DNA of 64,000 bases, from NCBI GenBank assembly GCA_910587485.1, contig CAJUKN010000005.1, forward strand, positions 138,806-202,805, given 5' to 3'. This DNA is from an uncultured Lachnospira sp. (GTDB lineage: Bacteria; Bacillota; Clostridia; Lachnospirales; Lachnospiraceae). Position 1 is the first letter of the stretch; each line of letters opens with the position of its first letter. Shown here one piece after another: positions 31,840 to 39,756 of the stretch. The notes below the pieces were generated by a model that saw nothing but the letters and a program-made list of their open reading frames with translations, made no database searches and had not been told where the DNA came from. Both the position numbers and the translations under genes were made by a program.

Positions 31840-32706
31840 GGAATTATAAAAGCAAGAGATGTAACATTTGAGTATATTCAAAGAGATGAAGAAGGCAATG
31901 TTGAGGGAATAATCACTGCAGTTGATAATATTAGTCTTGATATTCAAAAGGGTGATTTTATTGCAATATTAGGACATAATGGGTCAGGTAAGTCCACTTT
32001 TGCTAAACATATCAATGCGCTCCTTACACCGACAGAGGGAACATTGTGGGTTGATGGCATGGATACATGCGATGAGGATAAAGTGCTTAATGTACGTCAA
32101 ACTGCAGGGATGGTTTTCCAAAATCCAGATAATCAGATTGTATGTACGCTTGTTGATGAAGAGGTAGGATTTGGACCTGAAAATATTGGCGTTCCAACAA
32201 AAGATATATGGACAAGGGTAGAAGATAGTTTAAAAGCGGTGGGCATGTATCAATATCGCAATGCTTCACCAAATAAATTGTCAGGCGGACAAAAGCAGCG
32301 TGTAGCGATTGCAGGAATTGTGGCAATGAAGCCTAAATGTATTATTTTAGACGAACCAACAGCAATGTTAGACCCATTGGGCAGACAGGATATTTTAAAA
32401 GTTATAACAGAGCTGAATAAAAAAGAAGGCGTTACAATTGTTCTAATCACTCATTATATGGAAGAAGTTATCCATGCAGATAAAGTGTTTGTGATGGATA
32501 AAGGTAAAGTTGTTATGGAAGGTAAACCACGAGACATTTTTTCACAAGTAGAACAATTAAAAAAATTAAGACTTGATGTGCCGCAAGTTACAGAATTAGC
32601 ATATGAACTGCGCAAATCAGGGCTTGATATTCCACTGGGTATATTGACTAGAGAAGAGTTGATAAAAGCTCTTGCGGGAGGTGTGCAACATGCCTATCAT
32701 TATTGA
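31837..32706 (+). CDS. ecfA1: Energy-coupling factor transporter ATPase A1
   Basis: The 289-residue product has Walker A GHNGSGKST, Q-loop FQNPDNQIV, signature LSGGQKQRVAIAG, Walker B CIILDEPTAMLD and H-loop LITHYMEE. The DNQIV after the Q-loop is typical of EcfA1. With EcfA2 and EcfT it forms the shared module that powers vitamin uptake with separate S components. GTG at 31825 is also in frame; I chose the ATG because MGIIKARDVTFEY is the family start. It overlaps ecfA2 by 17 bases. Confidence 0.93.
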   Translation: MGIIKARDVTFEYIQRDEEGNVEGIITAVDNISLDIQKGDFIAILGHNGSGKSTFAKHINALLTPTEGTLWVDGMDTCDEDKVLNVRQTAGMVFQNPDNQIVCTLVDEEVGFGPENIGVPTKDIWTRVEDSLKAVGMYQYRNASPNKLSGGQKQRVAIAGIVAMKPKCIILDEPTAMLDPLGRQDILKVITELNKKEGVTIVLITHYMEEVIHADKVFVMDKGKVVMEGKPRDIFSQVEQLKKLRLDVPQVTELAYELRKSGLDIPLGILTREELIKALAGGVQHAYHY

Positions 32707-33541
32707 TAAAATTGATTATACCTATGAGATAGGAACAGGATTTGAAAAACACGCTATACGCAATCTAAGCTGTGTGATAAAAGATGGAGAATTTATCGGA
32801 TTAATAGGACATACAGGTTCAGGAAAGTCAACATTAATACAGCATTTAAATGGCTTGGTAAAGGCAACAAAAGGTACCATTTATTATAATGGACAAGATA
32901 TATACGATAAAGACTATAATATGAATATATTGAGAAGTAAGGTGGGGCTTGTATTTCAATATCCTGAACATCAGTTATTTGAAACCGATATATTTAAAGA
33001 TGTATGCTTTGGTCCTAAAAATCTTGGTTTGTCAAGAAAAGATGTGGAATTAAGAGCATTTGAGGCATTGCGGCTAGTTGGATTAGATGAGAATTTGTAT
33101 TATCAATCTCCTTTTGATTTATCAGGAGGACAAAAAAGACGTGTAGCGATTGCAGGCGTGCTTGCAATGAAGCCAGAAGTATTGATTCTTGATGAGCCAA
33201 CTGCTGGATTAGACCCAAAGGGCAGAGATGAGATATTAAACTGTGTAAAGAAATTGCATGATGAGATGGGTATTACTGTTCTTTTAGTATCACATAGTAT
33301 GGAAGATGTTGCAAATTATGTCAGTCGAATTATGGTGATGAATGATGGTGTCTTGACATATGATGGAACGCCAAGAGAAGTATTTGCACATTATAAAGAA
33401 CTAGAAAATATAGGACTTTCAGCTCCACAAGTAACCTATATTATGCAGGATTTAAAGCAAGCAGGTCTTGATGTGGATACTACTGCAATTACCATAGAAG
33501 AAGCAAAAAATTCTATATTAAAGGCATTGGGAAAAATATAA
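32690..33541 (+). CDS. ecfA2: Energy-coupling factor transporter ATPase A2
   Basis: The 283-residue product has Walker A GHTGSGKST, Q-loop FQYPEHQLFETDIFKDVCFG, signature LSGGQKRRVAIAG, Walker B LILDEPTAGLDP and LVSHSMEDV. GGGAGG at 32676-32681 favours the ATG at 32690 over an earlier in-frame start. It pairs with EcfA1. Confidence 0.95.
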   Translation: MPIIIDKIDYTYEIGTGFEKHAIRNLSCVIKDGEFIGLIGHTGSGKSTLIQHLNGLVKATKGTIYYNGQDIYDKDYNMNILRSKVGLVFQYPEHQLFETDIFKDVCFGPKNLGLSRKDVELRAFEALRLVGLDENLYYQSPFDLSGGQKRRVAIAGVLAMKPEVLILDEPTAGLDPKGRDEILNCVKKLHDEMGITVLLVSHSMEDVANYVSRIMVMNDGVLTYDGTPREVFAHYKELENIGLSAPQVTYIMQDLKQAGLDVDTTAITIEEAKNSILKALGKI

Positions 33542-33815
33542 TCATAATTATTTTAACTTTGTCAGGGAAGTTTTTCACTTTTTAAGTGAACGTTTAGATT
33601 TGTTTGTTTTGCAGAAGTCTATATTTTTGTTTTTATAATAGTTCAGCTATGTATTGTTAAAAAAATAGAAACATGTTTATGTATTTTTGTGAATAAACAA
33701 ATACATAAGGCACATATCTGTTTAAAAGTAAAAAAATGCTATAGGCACCTTGTAAAAGGTCTGACAGAACTATTATATATTTTTAGACATAAAAGCATGT
33801 CAAGAAAGGATAAGC
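33542..33815 (+). other. 274-base gap with nested inverted repeats before ecfT
   Basis: TTCACTT (33574-33580) pairs with AAGTGAA (33584-33590). Further on, an outer 10-bp perfect repeat ATAATAGTTC (33635-33644) and GAACTATTAT (33767-33776) encloses TTATGTATTT (33677-33686) with AAATACATAA (33699-33708) and ACCTT (33747-33751) with AAGGT (33756-33760). No coding sequence was found. It separates ecfT from the two ATPase genes, which are usually adjacent. Confidence 0.55.
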
Positions 33816-34619
33816 ATGATTAGAGATATAACCATTGGTCAATATTATCAGACAGAGTCTCCAATACATGGATTAGACCCCAGAGTAAAATTGATGGGGA
33901 CATTAGTATTTATAATATCGTTGTTTGCAGGAAAAAGTATATGGGCTTATCTATTTATTACAGTATTTCTGTTAATAATTATAAAAATATCAAAAGTACC
34001 ATTAAAATTTATTGTAAAAGGATTAAAAGCAATTCTTATTATCATAATCATAAGTGCTGCATTTAATCTTTTTCTGACAGATGGGGAAGTTGTTGTACAA
34101 GTTTGGGAGCTTACGATAACAAAAGAGGGAATTTATCAGGCTGTATTTATGGTAGTAAGACTGATATATCTGATTATGGGATCTTCTATTATGACACTTA
34201 CTACAACACCGAATCATTTGACAGATGGTTTAGAAAAAAGTATGGGCTTTTTGAAAAAAATTAAAGTTCCTGTGCATGAAATCTCCATGATGATGTCCAT
34301 TGCATTGCGATTTATACCAATATTAATTGATGAGACGGATAAAATTATGAAAGCACAGATGGCAAGAGGAGCAGATTTTGAGCATGGCAATCTGTTTAAG
34401 CGCGCAAAGACAATGATACCGATTTTAGTTCCATTGTTTGTGTCAGCGTTTAGAAGGGCAAATGAGTTAGCAATGGCAATGGAGGCAAGATGTTATCATG
34501 GCTCACAAGGAAGAACGAAAATGAAGCCTTTGACATATTGCAAAAATGATTATTTTGGTTATTTGATATTGGCTGTATATCTTATTGTTGTAATTGTGAT
34601 AAATATTTTTGTGGGATAA
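33816..34619 (+). CDS. ecfT: Energy-coupling factor transporter membrane protein T
   Basis: The 267-residue protein has about six hydrophobic segments and the coupling helices with QMARGADFEHGN and AMAMEARCYHG. The two XRX motifs that contact the ATPases are ARG and ARC. IHGLDPRVKLMGTL at the N terminus is the CbiQ/EcfT signature. It links EcfA1/A2 to S components that are not in this window. Confidence 0.93.
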   Translation: MIRDITIGQYYQTESPIHGLDPRVKLMGTLVFIISLFAGKSIWAYLFITVFLLIIIKISKVPLKFIVKGLKAILIIIIISAAFNLFLTDGEVVVQVWELTITKEGIYQAVFMVVRLIYLIMGSSIMTLTTTPNHLTDGLEKSMGFLKKIKVPVHEISMMMSIALRFIPILIDETDKIMKAQMARGADFEHGNLFKRAKTMIPILVPLFVSAFRRANELAMAMEARCYHGSQGRTKMKPLTYCKNDYFGYLILAVYLIVVIVINIFVG

Positions 34620-34800
34620 ATTTTACAGTATGAATTATTTATAACTAAAATTATAAGCTTTATTAACGAAGTTTGGTATTTAAGTTTTTACCTAAAATTA
34701 TTTAGGTAATTCTTATTTGTATTGTGTTGTCATATCAGGATTTTGTTTGTGCTTGAGCCATTGCTACACCTAAAAATAAATCATAGTATGGAGGCAAAAA

Positions 34801-35568
34801 ATGAAACGTATTATGTTGACAGTAGCATATGATGGAACTTCTTATAGTGGTTGGCAGATTCAGCCTAATGCCCCTACAATAGAGGGAGAACTAAATAAAG
34901 CCATTTATGCAGTTACAGGCGAAACGATACAGGTGATAGGTGCGAGCCGAACAGATGCAGGTGTTCATGCTTATGGTAATATTGCTGTTTTTGATACACA
35001 GTCAACGATTCCACCAGATAGATTTTTGTATACAATTAATAGATGGCTTCCACCAGAAATTAGAGTTCTTCATTCATGTGAAGTGGCTATTGATTTTCAT
35101 CCAAGACATTGTGATACAATAAAGACATATGAGTACAGCATTTTACAATCAAAAGTTGAGTTGCCACAATTTTATAATCGTGCATGGCATGTAAAAGGAA
35201 ATCTTAATATAGATGCAATGAGAGAAGCCGTTGCCTTTTTAATTGGAGAACATGATTTTAAAAGTTTTTGTTGTGTAAGAACACAGGCAGAACATACAAT
35301 TAGAACAATTTATTCTATTAAAATTTTGACAGAACGTGTCAGTCCTGTATTAGAAGATACATATTTGGTAAAAATTAGTGTTACAGGAAATGGTTTTCTT
35401 TATAATATGGTAAGAATTATAGCAGGTACTCTTGTACAAGTAGGAAAAGGTCAGTTTTTACCGCAGCATGTTGCAGATATGTTAGAGAGAAAACAACGCT
35501 GTGCCGCAGGACAGACAGCTCCACCACAAGGTCTTACATTAATGGAGATAAAATTGTGTAATAAATGA
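34801..35568 (+). CDS. truA: tRNA pseudouridine synthase A
   Basis: The 255-residue product has the catalytic aspartate in GASRTDAGVHAYGN (about residue 57), FHPRHCDTIKTYEYSI and FLYNMVRIIAGTLVQVGKG, all TruA hallmarks. It makes pseudouridines at positions 38-40 of tRNAs. ATGGAGG precedes the start. Position after ecfT and before rplM is the usual Firmicutes order. Confidence 0.97.
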   Translation: MKRIMLTVAYDGTSYSGWQIQPNAPTIEGELNKAIYAVTGETIQVIGASRTDAGVHAYGNIAVFDTQSTIPPDRFLYTINRWLPPEIRVLHSCEVAIDFHPRHCDTIKTYEYSILQSKVELPQFYNRAWHVKGNLNIDAMREAVAFLIGEHDFKSFCCVRTQAEHTIRTIYSIKILTERVSPVLEDTYLVKISVTGNGFLYNMVRIIAGTLVQVGKGQFLPQHVADMLERKQRCAAGQTAPPQGLTLMEIKLCNK

Positions 35569-35761
35569 AAAATATTGACAAACACGGTTAATATGATTGT
35601 GAGAAATTCAGATAAAATTATATAATAAATAAAAAACATTCATTTTTTTACACTGTTAAAATCGGTCTTTAAAAATAATTATATTGTACAATAACTTATA
35701 AGTTGAAAAATAAAGGGATAAATATTTTTAATCTTTTATTACAGAAATTTACTGATTTTTA

Positions 35762-35790
35762 TTGACACGCGTGGTTGTGTGTTATATAAT
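35762..35790 (+). promoter_or_regulatory. Perfect consensus promoter of rplM-rpsI
   Basis: TTGACA at 35762-35767 and TATAAT at 35785-35790 are both exact consensus boxes with the optimal 17-base spacer. It is the best match to the housekeeping promoter that I found in the window. Confidence 0.9.
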
Positions 35791-35796
35791 TTCAAA

Positions 35797-35960
35797 ATGT
35801 GGCGTGGAAAAGTACGCCCAGTTGAATATTTACCAGTATTAAATGTTTTGCCAGCCCCGAAGAAACATTTATAATAAAAATATCAATTTTAATATGGTTG
35901 CTTTTGGACATTTTGTAACCAGTAATAAATATGTTTGATTTTTAAGATTATTTCAGGAGG
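35797..35960 (+). promoter_or_regulatory. Probable L13-type leader of rplM-rpsI
   Basis: About 170 bases of untranslated leader separate the promoter from rplM. It starts with the hairpin GGCGT...ACGCC (in the stretch GGCGTGGAAAAGTACGCC) and ends at AGGAGG. A leader before rplM that mediates L13 autoregulation is known in Firmicutes; assignment here rests on position and the early hairpin only. Confidence 0.55.
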
Positions 35961-35967
35961 AAAACCA

Positions 35968-36396
35968 ATGAAAACTTACATGGCTACTGCATCAAGCATT
36001 GAAAGAAAATGGTATGTTGTTGATGCTGCAGATTATACACTAGGCCGTTTGGCATCACAGGTTGCGGCTATATTAAGAGGAAAGAACAAGCCTACTTTTA
36101 CTCCTCATATGGATTGCGGCGATAATGTAATTGTTATCAATGCAAGTAAGATTCGAGTTTCAGGCAAGAAGCTTGACCAAAAGGTTTACTATAATCACTC
36201 AGGTTATGTTGGCGGTATGAAAGAGACAACACTCAAAGAGATGTTGGCAAAGAAGCCAGAGAGAGTTGTTGAACTTGCTGTTAAGGGAATGTTACCAAAG
36301 GGACCTTTGGGAAGAAAAATGTACAAAAAGCTTCATGTATATGCTGGTCCAGACCATGAACAAGCAGCTCAGAAGCCAGAAGTATTAAAGTTTTAA
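35968..36396 (+). CDS. rplM: 50S ribosomal protein L13
   Basis: The 142-residue product has MKTYMATASSIERKWYVVDA, LGRLASQVAAILRGKNKP and GMLPKGPLGRKMYKKLHVYA, typical L13. The ATG at 35968 with AGGAGG upstream was preferred to an earlier in-frame start at 35935. Confidence 0.98.
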   Translation: MKTYMATASSIERKWYVVDAADYTLGRLASQVAAILRGKNKPTFTPHMDCGDNVIVINASKIRVSGKKLDQKVYYNHSGYVGGMKETTLKEMLAKKPERVVELAVKGMLPKGPLGRKMYKKLHVYAGPDHEQAAQKPEVLKF

Positions 36397-36423
36397 TCAA
36401 GAACTATTAAGGAGGAAATAACA

Positions 36424-36828
36424 GTGGCTAAAAAGGCAAACGGAAAGTTCTATGGAACTGGTAGAAGAAAAAGCAGTATTGCTAGAGTATATTTAGTACC
36501 AGGTAATGGTACAATAACGATAAATAAGAGAAGCATTGATGATTACTTTGGTCTTGAGACATTGAAGGTTGTAGTTAAGCAGCCATTAGTGCTTACACAG
36601 ACAATTGATAAATATGATGTTATTGTCAATGTACATGGCGGTGGATATACTGGTCAAGCAGGTGCTATCAGACATGGTATCTCTAGGGCGCTTCTTGAGG
36701 TTGATTCAGACGAATATCGTCCATCACTTAAGAAGGCTGGTTTCCTTACAAGAGATTCTCGTATGAAAGAGAGAAAGAAGTATGGTTTGAAGGCCGCAAG
36801 ACGCGCTCCACAGTTTAGTAAGAGATAA
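36424..36828 (+). CDS. rpsI: 30S ribosomal protein S9
   Basis: The 134-residue product has FYGTGRRKSSIARVYLVPGN, VNVHGGGYTGQAGAIRHGIS and the end KYGLKAARRAPQFSKR, whose last Arg reaches the P-site tRNA. The start is GTG with AAGGAGG upstream. Confidence 0.98.
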   Translation: MAKKANGKFYGTGRRKSSIARVYLVPGNGTITINKRSIDDYFGLETLKVVVKQPLVLTQTIDKYDVIVNVHGGGYTGQAGAIRHGISRALLEVDSDEYRPSLKKAGFLTRDSRMKERKKYGLKAARRAPQFSKR

Positions 36829-36838
36829 AAAAATGATT

Positions 36839-36879
36839 CCCATAAATTTAGGATTTTTCTTGAATTTATGGGTTTTTTT
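36839..36879 (+). terminator. Strong intrinsic terminator after rpsI
   Basis: CCCATAAATT at 36839-36848 pairs perfectly with AATTTATGGG at 36863-36872, followed by seven T bases. Confidence 0.92.
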
Positions 36880-36881
36880 AA

Positions 36882-37000
36882 TCTTATCAAGCAAGTCCCC
36901 ACTTTAATGTCGTAGAGGCATAAGTGGGGACTTGTGTTGCGATAGCAGCAATGAAGTTATGAGTAAGTAGTACAGTGGATTGCGAATATCCGCTTTAACT
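36882..37000 (+). repeat. Dispersed structured repeat, copy B (best preserved)
   Basis: It starts TCTTATCAAG, then a perfect 13-bp hairpin pairs 36892-36904 (CAAGTCCCCACTT) with 36922-36934 (AAGTGGGGACTTG). Next comes AGCAATGAAGTTATGAGTAA and a second hairpin around TGGATTGCGAATATCCGC. Copy E near 49543 aligns along the whole length. It lies between the rpsI terminator and the next gene. Confidence 0.82.
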
Positions 37001-37111
37001 TCATTTAGCTGTATTTTTACTTGTTAATAACAACTTTGCTTATTGTGAGGGTTTTAATTTTAGCCTATAATATAATCATAGAGAAGAAACCAAAAGTAGG
37101 AGAACATTTGA

Positions 37112-37528
37112 ATGAAAAAATTGAATGAAGAAGTTGAAAAAATAATGATTGAACGTTTTGGAAAAGATACAGTTATTGCATTGGCAACAATAAAAAATGG
37201 AGTTCCTTATGTGCGAAATGTAAATGCCTATTATGAGAATGGAGCATTTTATATTATTACATATGCACTTTCTAACAAAATAAAACATATAGAAAATAAT
37301 TCTACTGTTGCAATAGCTGGCGAATGGTTTACAGCACATGGAACAGGTATCAATTTAGGACATTTTAGTAAAAAAGAAAATTATATGATTGCTGAAAAGC
37401 TAAAAAATGCTTTTGCTGAATGGATTGACAATGGGCATAATAATTTTGATGATGAAAATACTATAATTTTATGTATAGAATTAACAGATGGACTGTTGCT
37501 TTCACATGGCACAAGATATGAATTTTAG
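37112..37528 (+). CDS. Pyridoxamine 5'-phosphate oxidase-like flavoprotein
   Basis: The 138-residue product has VIALATIKNGVPYVRNVNAY and FYIITYALSNKIKHIENNST, followed by VAIAGEWFTAHG, the split-barrel FMN-binding pattern of the PNPOx-like family. These proteins bind FMN or heme/F420 and are often of unknown substrate. It stands alone after the rpsI terminator and repeat copy B. GTAGGAGAA precedes the ATG. Confidence 0.85.
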   Translation: MKKLNEEVEKIMIERFGKDTVIALATIKNGVPYVRNVNAYYENGAFYIITYALSNKIKHIENNSTVAIAGEWFTAHGTGINLGHFSKKENYMIAEKLKNAFAEWIDNGHNNFDDENTIILCIELTDGLLLSHGTRYEF

Positions 37529-37674
37529 TTTTTTAAAGTCCTATTTGAATTTTTGTAGTGGTATAAATATGGGAGTGGAGTTATTTGTTATATAAAATAG
37601 TACCATGTAATAAAGATGATGAAGTGAAAAATTGGTTGTATCAAAGCGTGATAAAAGTTAGATAAATACATAAA

Positions 37675-37718
37675 AATTCAGGTTAAAATCATATTTGATT
37701 TTAACCTGAATTTTTTTT
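37675..37718 (+). terminator. Strong intrinsic terminator, probably bidirectional
   Basis: An almost perfect stem pairs AATTCAGGTTAAAATCA with TGATTTTAACCTGAATT around a TAT/T loop, followed by eight T bases on the plus strand. Confidence 0.88.
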
Positions 37719-37774
37719 ACTAAGTGTTTAAATGAATATAAGTAAATAAATGTATAAAAAATAAATTTTTAGTA

Positions 37775-37803
37775 TTGACATACAAAAATAAATATGTTAT
37801 TAT
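37775..37803 (+). promoter_or_regulatory. Promoter facing the Tad locus
   Basis: Exact TTGACA at 37775-37780 and TATTAT at 37798-37803 are separated by 17 bases. It faces right, so a transcript would run antisense through the DUF2508 gene (37863-38081) before reaching the first Tad gene at 38191. Confidence 0.65.
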
Positions 37804-37862
37804 TCTTACACAATACATCATAAATAACAAGTATATAAAAAGTACAGTGCATTTTTATCGAT

Positions 37863-38081
37863 TTATAAAGTTTCATATTGGCGAGCTTTTTCAATCAGAT
37901 ATTTGTATCTTTTTTGCTCAGAATTTAACTGATAAATGTAACAGTCAATTAAGTCAGGGTCTGTTGCATTGTTGAAGTTTGAATATGCAATATTGATTGC
38001 GTTTTGAGTCATTTTTATTTCGTCCTTCAGATATTTTTCATTATAAGTAGCTGATGGTGATTTCTTTTTTATTAATCCCAT
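37863..38081 (-). CDS. DUF2508-type small protein (YaaL-like)
   Basis: The 72-residue protein begins MGLIKKKSPSATYNEKYLKD and has AYSNFNNATDPDLIDCYIYQ followed by QKRYKYLIEKAR, the DUF2508 pattern of small Firmicutes proteins, in Bacillus encoded near recR as YaaL. The role is unknown. On the minus strand GAGGT precedes the ATG, and TTGACT lies upstream as a possible -35 box. It is the only minus-strand gene near the Tad locus. Confidence 0.75.
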   Translation of the reverse strand: MGLIKKKSPSATYNEKYLKDEIKMTQNAINIAYSNFNNATDPDLIDCYIYQLNSEQKRYKYLIEKARQYETL

Positions 38082-38190
38082 AATTAAACCTCATTTCTAT
38101 ATAGTAATTACATATAGTGATTTATTTTAATTATAGTCAAATTATTTTTATTTTATACAAATTTTGGAAAGGAGATTTTAGTAGTTTTAA

Positions 38191-38703
38191 ATGAATATTA
38201 TCACTATGCAATTATTGACTATTATTGTTTTGATAGCAGTTTATGATGACCTTTTAAGGTACAAGATATCAAATAAGATAATAGCCTTTGGAGTAATGAT
38301 AGCAGTTATATATTTGGGATTATATCTTTTATGGGGAATAGTTGTAAATAAAGGATTATTGTTGTCTATTGATATATTGATAAAAGATTCAATTTTAGGT
38401 CTATTGGTTGGATTTTTTGGAATGTTTATTCTGTATGTGTTTGGAGCAGTAGGAGCTGGTGATGTTAAGTTAATGGGGGTGATAGGTTTATTAGGCGGAA
38501 TAGGGCTTGTTAGATATGTATTGTTATATTCTTTAATATCAGGAGGAATTTTAGGAATATTAGGAATGTTGTTAAAAAGGTGTGATAATATTGGCAAATA
38601 TGGAATGAGAGTACATATTATGCACTATAGTCTCGCAATTGCAGTAGGGGTTGCTTTAGGTATGTTAAAAGTATGTTGGCAGGAGGTGGTTTCATTTGAA
38701 TAA
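38191..38703 (+). CDS. Prepilin peptidase, A24 family (TadV/CpaA-like)
   Basis: The 170-residue membrane protein has the first catalytic motif around AVYDDLLRYKISNKI and the second as GAGDVKLMGVIG, with about five hydrophobic segments. A24 aspartate proteases cut type IV-like prepilins. Its short form without N-methyltransferase part fits TadV/CpaA. It overlaps the next gene by 8 bases. Confidence 0.88.
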   Translation: MNIITMQLLTIIVLIAVYDDLLRYKISNKIIAFGVMIAVIYLGLYLLWGIVVNKGLLLSIDILIKDSILGLLVGFFGMFILYVFGAVGAGDVKLMGVIGLLGGIGLVRYVLLYSLISGGILGILGMLLKRCDNIGKYGMRVHIMHYSLAIAVGVALGMLKVCWQEVVSFE

Positions 38704-39712
38704 TACCTGCATTATATATGATAGTAATGAGGTATATGCCAGAAAATTATTAAGTGGGTTTAGTGAACGAGCAGAATCAAGTTTTGGTGTATTGTTATTT
38801 ACAGACAGAGAAGAGTTAAAAAAATATTTATTAGATAATAATCCAGCAGTAATGGTTATAAGTCAAAATGGATATTTTAAAGAATTAGAGAAGCTATTTA
38901 AAGGGCAGCTTTGTGTATTGACAGAAAATTCGTTTGTGGCTGAGGATTCATGTATATATGGTGAAAATACAGTTGAAATATTTAGATATCAATCCATTGA
39001 TAAAATATTTAAAAAAGTAATTGAAAATAGTAAATTGCAGGCAAGGGGAAAGTTGGATTTCCGTGAGATTATAGGTATATATTCACCTGTTTATGTGGAA
39101 CAAAGAACAGCATTTGCGTTAAATATTGCAAAAGTGGTATCTGAAAAATATAAAGTTTTGTATATGAATCTTGAAGAATTTTCGGGGTTAGATGAAATTC
39201 TTATTTCAGATAATGGAACAACATTATCCGATGCATTTTACTATTATAGACAAGGCAAACAGCAATCGTATGAAAAAATTAGCAGTACAATTCATTGTTG
39301 TGAAGGAATTGACTATATTTCTCCTGTTATTTGTGCAGAAGATATTTCTTTTATGGAAATAGAAGATATTGTTGGTTTTATAGAATGTGTGGGAAAAGGC
39401 GGAGGCTATGAAATTATTGTATTAGATATATCTACAGCAATAAGGCAGTCATGGAGACTTATGGAATGTTGTAATGTAGTGTATATGCCTATAAAAAATG
39501 ATTATTTATCTTGTAGAAAAATGAATATATTGGAATCTTATTATTATAGTATGGGCGTAGATTCAATTATTAAGGTTATAGAAAAGGTACGTCTGCCAGA
39601 GGGGGAAAATGCTGTAGATAAAGATTTTATAAGTAAGATAACAACAAGTGGTATGTATCGATATGTAAAAAAATTATTGGAAAGCGCATTGCTTGCAAAT
39701 AATACAAAATAA
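38696..39712 (+). CDS. tadZ: TadZ/CpaE-like localisation ATPase-like protein
   Basis: The 338-residue protein has a receiver-like N-terminal part (to about residue 110) and a MinD/ParA-like C-terminal part beginning IIGIYSPVYVEQRTAFALNI and continuing VLYMNLEEFSGLDEIL. The place of the P-loop is YSPVYVEQRT, which lacks the usual Gly-Lys-Thr, so ATP binding may be lost, as in some TadZ proteins. It starts at TTG 38696 with AGGAGGT 8 bases upstream. TadZ places the pilus machine at the cell pole in other bacteria. Confidence 0.8.
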   Translation: MNNTCIIYDSNEVYARKLLSGFSERAESSFGVLLFTDREELKKYLLDNNPAVMVISQNGYFKELEKLFKGQLCVLTENSFVAEDSCIYGENTVEIFRYQSIDKIFKKVIENSKLQARGKLDFREIIGIYSPVYVEQRTAFALNIAKVVSEKYKVLYMNLEEFSGLDEILISDNGTTLSDAFYYYRQGKQQSYEKISSTIHCCEGIDYISPVICAEDISFMEIEDIVGFIECVGKGGGYEIIVLDISTAIRQSWRLMECCNVVYMPIKNDYLSCRKMNILESYYYSMGVDSIIKVIEKVRLPEGENAVDKDFISKITTSGMYRYVKKLLESALLANNTK

Positions 39713-39756
39713 ATGATGAGATTGAAAATAAACAGTAAGGAGGAAAAATATTAAAA

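Larger units (their letters stand above)
35569..35967 (+). other. 399-base gap with consensus promoter and rplM leader
   Basis: The left 190 bases are A+T-rich without a clear element. The right half holds the promoter and the structured leader of rplM-rpsI listed separately. No coding sequence was found. Confidence 0.6.
37529..37862. other. 334-base gap: small ORF, terminator, promoter
   Basis: Besides a strong hairpin terminator and a promoter (listed separately), the gap holds a 26-codon frame from TTG 37585 to 37665 (LYKIVPCNKDDEVKNWLYQ, then SVIKVR) with GGAG upstream. It is either a small gene or the remnant of a larger one. Nothing else was recognised. Confidence 0.45.

Noticed and set aside
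33635..33776. A known vitamin riboswitch before ecfT
   Set aside because: I could not recognise the conserved cores of thiamine, riboflavin, cobalamin or folate riboswitches; only inverted repeats are visible.
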